Assembly (NCBI GenBank): GCA_951799445.1
Contig: OX637293.1
Coordinates: forward strand, 26,412,001-26,476,000
Reading direction: 5' to 3'
DNA from: Pseudisothecium myosuroides
Lineage: Eukaryota; Streptophyta; Bryopsida; Hypnales; Lembophyllaceae
Length of the DNA: 64,000 nucleotides
Below, piece by piece: positions 62,168 to 64,000 of the stretch. Made by a program: the position numbers and the translations under genes. The notes beneath the pieces were generated by a model. That model did no database searches, was not told where the DNA came from, and worked only from the letters and a program-made list of their open reading frames with translations. The number at the start of each line of letters is the position of its first letter. Positions within the stretch are counted from its first letter, which is position 1.

Positions 62168-62817
62168 CAATGATAAAAGTTAGACCCATCAATAAAAAAA
62201 ATAGTTGATCAATGGTATTAAAGCATTAGATGGTGACTCTCCAAGAGAATTCCAACACTTTGAACTCCAATTGCACACTCAATGCCAAAAAAACTACACT
62301 AGAAAGCAACATACTTGAATTGTATCCAAAAGTAGAACTCTAAATTGGATACTAGTCCATTTGGGGTCATCTTACCTTATATGAGGGAGGACTTGGGATT
62401 TCAGTATGAGTTTTGATATCATTATTGTATCCTCAAAATGTGGGATAGCTGTTCAAGTTATTAACTTGCTTGGATCTTGACCTTTAGTGTTTTTTTGGTA
62501 CCAGAATAACTTCTTTTGTTTGCACCCCAGTTCCTAGATATAGTAACAATTTTCTTTTATTGATATGTCAATTGTATTTTTGCTATCAAAGATTGTGCTT
62601 CAATTTTCTTTAAATAAATCTTGTGGAAGATGACCCAAACGCTTGTTTCAATGGCCATTCTACTATAGTTATGGACACTTTGTGGTGTTGAATGGACAAT
62701 TTTAGGTGAAGGATTAGAAAATTACAATTCCATCTATGGTTCCATGAGTTTGAGAAGGCATTGCTTCTAGGGTGGTCATAAATTTTGGCATTACGTATTA
62801 TGTAGTTCATAAGGACG
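62168..62817. other. Gene-free AT-rich DNA
   Basis: Nothing supportable was seen between element I and the CACTA MITE. Confidence 0.5.
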
Positions 62818-62990
62818 CACTATAAGAAAATAATATCTGAATTGACATGTCTGAATTGACTATGTCAAAATTGACCCAAAAAAATGTCCTAATTAACAAA
62901 AAATTGACCCAAAATAAGGTCTAAATTGACAAAAAAAATGACAAAAAAATGACAAAAAAATGTCCGAATTGACATTATTCTCTTGTAGTG
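62818..62990. mobile_element. 173-bp CACTA MITE with exact 3-bp target duplication
   Basis: The left terminus is CACTATAAGAAAATAAT and the inverse of the right terminus is CACTACAAGAGAATAAT. Both flanks are ACG (62815-62817, 62991-62993). The interior is a run of AATTGAC/AAATTGAC motifs, often as GTCTGAATTGAC, probably subterminal transposase-binding repeats. Confidence 0.9.
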
Positions 62991-63471
62991 ACGATTGTAC
63001 AACGTGATAGATATATGTTTGGATGGGTCATTGCAAGAAAGACCATTCAAAAAGCGGAGCGTTTTCCACAATACTCATTTTTTCTTTCAGGAGGGCTTTA
63101 TAATTAGAAAATCAATTTTCAGAAAATGTGAAAAATATGTTGAATGCATACACCGTTAAAAAGAAGGTACCCTAGGAAGGAAAAACATAGAAATTTTTTC
63201 TAAGTAGGTAAACTAGAAAAATGCAAAATCTCAAGAAAATGGATACTTGCATTGTAATTTCACATTTTAATTTGTAAAAAATATATATTTTAATTTTTAA
63301 AAAAACTAAAAATTGGCCATTTGAGAATAGTTCATAGTGATGAGATTTCACCAAAATATTGATCTTAGAACCATCTTTATTGTTCAGAAATTGTGCGCAA
63401 TGGGAGTGCTATTTGCACTCATGTAAAGGACACACAATAATATATTTTTAGATTTCCTTTGGTACGAATCA

Positions 63472-63595
63472 AGGCTTTTTTTTGGACTAGTGTCCCCTCT
63501 CTTGGCTTCACAGTAGAGGTGGATTTCTGGAAGGATGAAGCCTGAGTGGTGACAATTCTGACAGATCCGGCGATCTATCGCCAAAAATAAAAGCC
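63472..63595 (-). mobile_element. 124-bp MITE, copy 2
   Basis: The reverse complement reads TTTTTGGCGATAGATCGCC, GTCAGAATTGTCACCACT, GTGAAGCCAAGAGAGGGGAC and GTCCAAAAAAAA, parallel to 60715-60841. Confidence 0.7.
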
Positions 63596-63727
63596 CTGGT
63601 AGGAATATACTTTTCTACTATGCGAATAGACTATGAAAATTTTAGCTCTAGATCATTAAATTTGGGGACTCCTAACATAGTAAAAAATCCTAAATTATAC
63701 ATTGTGACAAATTAACAAAAATGATTT

Positions 63728-64000
63728 TTAACCCCTAAACGCCCAAGGGGGGGTGGGGCTTCAGAATTGTCCAAAAACGGTCGTTTTCTTGTAGAGAGGC
63801 TAGAAATTTGAGAAAGATGTTTTGCAAAATTCTAACTATTGGATCTTCTTCACATAAGCCTAAATTGCGTACTCTGAAATTTTGAGAACATTTGACTGTA
63901 CGGATCTCCTGCAAATGAGGTCCGAAGTTCCATTTCAACCCATTTCTGCACAATTCATTCTCGGGCAGCTTGCCTTCAAACGCCAATAACTATTGCAATT
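63728..64000 (+). mobile_element. TTAA element K, cut by the window edge
   Basis: Begins TTAA-CCCCTAAACGCCCAAGG. The interior has CTAACTATTGGATCTTC, then TTTGACTGTACGGATCTC, parallel to the left part of elements B-D. The right end lies beyond the window. Confidence 0.75.

Overview
This window looks like nuclear DNA of a land plant. The coding sequence is interrupted by many short GT-AG introns, one gene product starts with a plastid-type leader, and the genes match plant families: a cytosolic GAPN, a PDIL1-5/1-6-type disulfide isomerase, and a two-exon PAF1 proteasome gene. Intergenic DNA is very AT-rich and full of decayed transposons. Nothing identifies the species. A repeat-rich genome outside the flowering plants (clubmoss, fern, bryophyte) is a guess from the presence of a piggyBac element and Tc1-like remains, not a demonstrated fact.

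Layout. 1-20.8 kb has no intact gene. It holds foldback elements, TTAA-flanked non-autonomous elements, and a calcium-dependent-kinase-like pseudogene (8.3-11.3 kb, minus) split by a TTAA element and a CACTA element. 20.9-23.5 kb (minus) is an apparently intact six-exon gene for an unrecognised, probably plastid-targeted protein of 383 residues. 24.8-33.0 kb is a transposon nest built round a 5.5-kb piggyBac element with a broken transposase. 33.3-36.4 kb (plus) is an intact ten-exon GAPN gene. 38.1-44.2 kb (minus) is an intact twelve-exon PDIL gene ending in KDEL. 45.6-54.1 kb is again transposon territory and includes a 1.9-kb array of a W-box-like motif. 54.3-54.9 kb (plus) holds the last two exons of an unrecognised gene, converging on PAF1 (54.9-56.5 kb, minus). 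56.5-64 kb holds a Tc1/mariner transposase relic, a microsatellite, small MITEs and two or three more TTAA elements.

The unifying theme is the TTAA family. At least a dozen segments, mostly 0.6-1 kb, begin TTAA-CCCCTAAAGG (or a close variant) and end with the inverse, like the piggyBac element itself (TTAA-CCCCTTGAGG). The kinase pseudogene supplies an internal control: deleting one such element plus one TTAA restores an uninterrupted kinase reading frame. This is strong evidence for precise TTAA duplication on insertion. The genes show no operon-like relationship. They are independent housekeeping or metabolic genes embedded in transposon-derived sequence.

Exon boundaries were placed by hand from splice-site consensus, frame continuity and remembered family sequence patterns. 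No alignment or database search was run.
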